DNA of 64,000 bases from Pseudomonas azerbaijanoccidentalis (GTDB lineage Bacteria; Pseudomonadota; Gammaproteobacteria; Pseudomonadales; Pseudomonadaceae). The stretch covers positions 62,001-126,000 of the forward strand of contig NZ_JAHSTU010000008.1 of NCBI RefSeq assembly GCF_019145495.1, given 5' to 3'. Shown in pieces: positions 61,858-64,000 of this stretch (position 1 is its first letter; each line of letters opens with the position of its first letter). The notes under the pieces were generated by a model. The model made no database searches. It worked only from the letters and a program-made list of their open reading frames with translations, and had not been told where the DNA came from. The position numbers and the translations under genes are program-made.

Positions 61858-62517
61858 ATGGAAATTAGTACAACCCTCCCAAGGAAATACTTCGTTGTCG
61901 TCACCCACAGCACAACGTCGCAACGTGAACTAGAGACCATTCTGTCCAGTGAGCGTTTCAACTCATTTGGGACCTCCCAGGCACAAATGTTTGTTGAAGG
62001 AGTTGCCTCGCCCTCGTCGCCCCCCGTGCTGATGGAGTTCACTTACCCAAGCGTGACAAGGAAAAAAGTTGCGCAAAGTATCGAACATGATACGCAGCGA
62101 ATACTGGCCACCCTCGAATCCGAATGGCTGGCCGCGCAATCAGAAAGTCCATTTCACAGCAAACCCGCCATGATTGCGGATGCCAGTAACAGCGCCCGAA
62201 CAATCGAAGGTGACGCTCCTTGCAGCGAAGTCTGGCAACTCGACGATCATCAAGGCGCTCTGGTTAAAGAAGGTATCGAGATAAACCTGACCGGACTGGA
62301 AACTGCACTCGTCAGGAAAATGCTGAACCATGAAGAACGCGTCGTCAGTCGAGATGAGCTGATCCTCAGTATCGGCAGGGAACCGGAACAATACCGCGGT
62401 CTGGAGATGTGCCTCAGTCGCCTGCAAGACAAATTCAAAAGTGCCAGCAATGGTGAACGCTTGTTTCGTGCGGTAAGAAACCGTGGCTACTGCCTGATCC
62501 AGGAAGTGGTGTGCTGA
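61858..62517 (+). CDS. Winged-helix DNA-binding protein
   Basis: 219 residues from ATG 61858, which has an AGGAGAGAG site upstream; the frame runs up to 61681 but the added part is unlikely. The C-terminal ~95 residues resemble the OmpR-type effector domain (GLETALVRKMLNHEERVVSR, GLEMCLSRLQDKF, then RNRGYCLIQE). The N-terminal part has no recognised domain. It is a sister of the regulator at 60824 and sits just before the polysaccharide gene, its probable target. Confidence 0.65.
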   Translation: MEISTTLPRKYFVVVTHSTTSQRELETILSSERFNSFGTSQAQMFVEGVASPSSPPVLMEFTYPSVTRKKVAQSIEHDTQRILATLESEWLAAQSESPFHSKPAMIADASNSARTIEGDAPCSEVWQLDDHQGALVKEGIEINLTGLETALVRKMLNHEERVVSRDELILSIGREPEQYRGLEMCLSRLQDKFKSASNGERLFRAVRNRGYCLIQEVVC

Positions 62518-62899
62518 ACGCCTGTCTCCGGTAAACAATGCAAACATCAACAGTGCGACAACAACAATAAAAAAGCACTTTGTTTGTATCCTCCCTTCGC
62601 TAGAACCCTCCTGCCCCTCCCCTCCTACAATACCCAATACAACATCAAATATTCACCCCCTGCTGATCGACCATTTCTAACAACTCAACTGCTTGTATTT
62701 TTTATAAGTTGGCACTTTGCCATCTTGTTAGAACTCGTCAGACAGCATCCCCGGCAATAACTTAGTCTATTGACTGACGACAGTTCCGCATATCGGCGTT
62801 GTTACCTCAGGACACTCGCTCTAATAACAACAATAAGTCTATTAACAACTCGGATTTCAACTGTCGAAACCTGAATGGACGTCTTTTGGGGATATTCGT
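62518..62899 (+). promoter_or_regulatory. Leader region of the polysaccharide locus
   Basis: 382 bp, A/T-rich, without a credible gene. It contains two AACAACAA motifs (62560-62567 and 62826-62833) that fit Hfq/Crc sites. Near the start codon are GGA-containing stretches (ATGGACG, GGGGATA, ATGGATC at about 62875-62905) that could bind RsmA/CsrA, a known repressor of Psl-type mRNA. The GGGGAT sequence 8-14 bases before the ATG serves as ribosome binding site. No JUMPstart/ops element was found. Confidence 0.4.
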
Positions 62900-64000
62900 A
62901 TGGATCTTTCTCTTCGTATCAATCGAAACACCGGCCTCAAGGGACTGACCTTTTGGGGCCAATGGGCATTGGCACAGGGCTTTGTTGTTTCATTGCTGTT
63001 CATACTCGCTGAACGGCAAACGGGCTCGGTCGAGTTCTACTATCGAATGTGCGCAACGCTGGCGGTGCTGGCCTCGGTTCCGGCTTACACCTTCAGTGGT
63101 GTTTATCGAAAAAGAGACAACTATCTGACGGGTCTGGGACGCTTGTTCATGGGCTGGTCCATGACCATGGCTGCGCTGGCTTGCATCGCATTTATCTGCA
63201 AGGCCGATGCGTTGTTTTCCCGGGAAGTGATTCTTGGCTGGGCGGTGTACGGTTTCCTCGGTCAGGCACTCCTGTACGCGCCGCTGCACGCGTTCTCCAA
63301 GTTCTATCAGCGCTCTCGTAAAAGCGAGCATAAAACCCTGATCGTCGGCACTGGCGAACTGGCCCTGGGTTTGGCAAATAAGCTGAGTCATCTGGAAAAC
63401 CTGCCACTGGTGGGCCTGGTCAGTAACGGCAGCGTGCCCTCGCTTGAGCCAGGTGCGCCGCGCATCGTCGGTGCTCAGGAAGACCTGCTCGATCTGATCA
63501 AAACCCATGACATCCGTCGTCTGTACATCACCCTGCCCTTGTCGGAAGCGGCAAAAATCGAAGCCATGTACGTCGATTTGCTCGGTGCCAACGTTGACGT
63601 GGTGTGGGTGCCGGACTTGAACAGTCTGACGCTGCTCAATCACTCGGTGAAAGTCGTGGACGGCCTGCCGGCGATCTACTTGAACGAAAGTCCGCTGACC
63701 AGCCGCCCGACCGCGGCACTGAGCAAAAGCCTGGTGGAAAAAAGCGTGGCGCTGCTGGCCATTATCCTGCTGAGCCCGGTGTTGCTGGTCATTGCGTTGG
63801 CCGTGAAGCTCAATTCGCCTGGCCCGGTGTTCTTCAAGCAAGACCGCCATGGCTGGAACGGCAAGGTGATTCAGGTCTGGAAGTTCCGCTCGATGCGTGT
63901 GCACGATGATAAGGAGGTGAAACAGGCCAGCCGCAATGACTCTCGCATCACCGCAGTCGGTCGCTTTATCCGCCGCACTTCGCTCGATGAACTGCCGCAA
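62900..64000 (+). CDS. Undecaprenyl-phosphate sugar phosphotransferase (WcaJ/PslA type), 3' end off window
   Basis: 367 residues visible, running off the edge without a stop. It has four to five N-terminal membrane helices, a nucleotide-binding-like middle (KTLIVGTGELALGLAN), another helix near residue 283, and the start of the bacterial sugar-transferase domain (FFKQDRHGWNGKVIQVWKFR and the later RFIRRTSLDELPQ). It attaches the first sugar phosphate to undecaprenyl phosphate and so begins a polysaccharide repeat. It probably heads an exopolysaccharide operon controlled by the upstream regulators. Confidence 0.92.
   Translation, partial: MDLSLRINRNTGLKGLTFWGQWALAQGFVVSLLFILAERQTGSVEFYYRMCATLAVLASVPAYTFSGVYRKRDNYLTGLGRLFMGWSMTMAALACIAFICKADALFSREVILGWAVYGFLGQALLYAPLHAFSKFYQRSRKSEHKTLIVGTGELALGLANKLSHLENLPLVGLVSNGSVPSLEPGAPRIVGAQEDLLDLIKTHDIRRLYITLPLSEAAKIEAMYVDLLGANVDVVWVPDLNSLTLLNHSVKVVDGLPAIYLNESPLTSRPTAALSKSLVEKSVALLAIILLSPVLLVIALAVKLNSPGPVFFKQDRHGWNGKVIQVWKFRSMRVHDDKEVKQASRNDSRITAVGRFIRRTSLDELPQ

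Noticed and set aside
62990..64000. Minus-strand open frame to the window edge
   Set aside because: Antisense to the priming sugar transferase, which has clear membrane helices and a sugar-transferase motif.

Overview
The window reads as chromosome of a Pseudomonas, most likely of the P. fluorescens group. The evidence is a long run of housekeeping genes in an order I recall from pseudomonads (leuCDB, a LysR gene, dusC, a TetR gene, tRNA-Ala/tRNA-Glu, gltX, an EmrAB pair, uvrB, an aminotransferase), an OprD porin, antABC, copABCD, and several families of REP-like hairpin doublets between genes. I see no prophage, insertion sequence or CRISPR array, and no gene that looks broken. Two genes are cut by the window edges: leuB at the left and an exopolysaccharide priming glycosyltransferase at the right.

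Layout. 1-4.4 kb: leucine biosynthesis (leuC, leuD, an interposed methyltransferase, leuB; all minus strand) with a divergent LysR regulator. 4.4-10.4 kb: a five-PAS GGDEF-EAL c-di-GMP protein, then a quinol-type nitric oxide reductase whose 5' leader holds a textbook intrinsic terminator just before its ribosome binding site. 10.4-23.4 kb: core genes (dusC, a thioesterase, a hydrolase, a TetR regulator, a duplicated tRNA-Ala/tRNA-Glu pair with its promoter, gltX, an EmrAB-type pump, uvrB, an aminotransferase, small proteins, tRNA-Asn).

23.4-41.6 kb is the accessory highlight, an aromatic catabolism island. Two AraC/XylS-type regulators and an OprD porin lie on the minus strand. On the plus strand follow antABC (anthranilate 1,2-dioxygenase), a complete branched-chain-type ABC importer, an arylformamidase-like hydrolase, a 38-bp perfect inverted repeat, and then a second, unassigned oxygenase module: reductase, Rieske alpha and beta subunits, isochorismatase-like hydrolase, SDR, and a dienelactone hydrolase fused to a SnoaL-like domain. 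One strong terminator closes the island. A reasonable inference is that an aromatic compound is imported and trimmed to anthranilate, which AntABC turns into catechol. The substrate of the second oxygenase cannot be read from sequence.

41.6-49.6 kb: an NCS2 purine/pyrimidine permease with a GntR-type palindrome upstream, a BrnT/BrnA toxin-antitoxin pair, arylamine N-acetyltransferase, exonuclease III, a GNAT acetyltransferase, a glycine-rich secreted peptide, a membrane diguanylate cyclase, and an MptE/DUF115-like protein. 49.8-56.4 kb: two divergent L,D-transpeptidases next to the copper operon copABCD, which has a CopR-type box upstream. 56.4-60.3 kb: a PheC-like periplasmic protein, a small membrane protein, a lipoprotein, dusA and uppP. 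60.3-64 kb: an AT-rich segment with two winged-helix regulators, one with a degenerate receiver-like N-terminus, leading into an exopolysaccharide locus.
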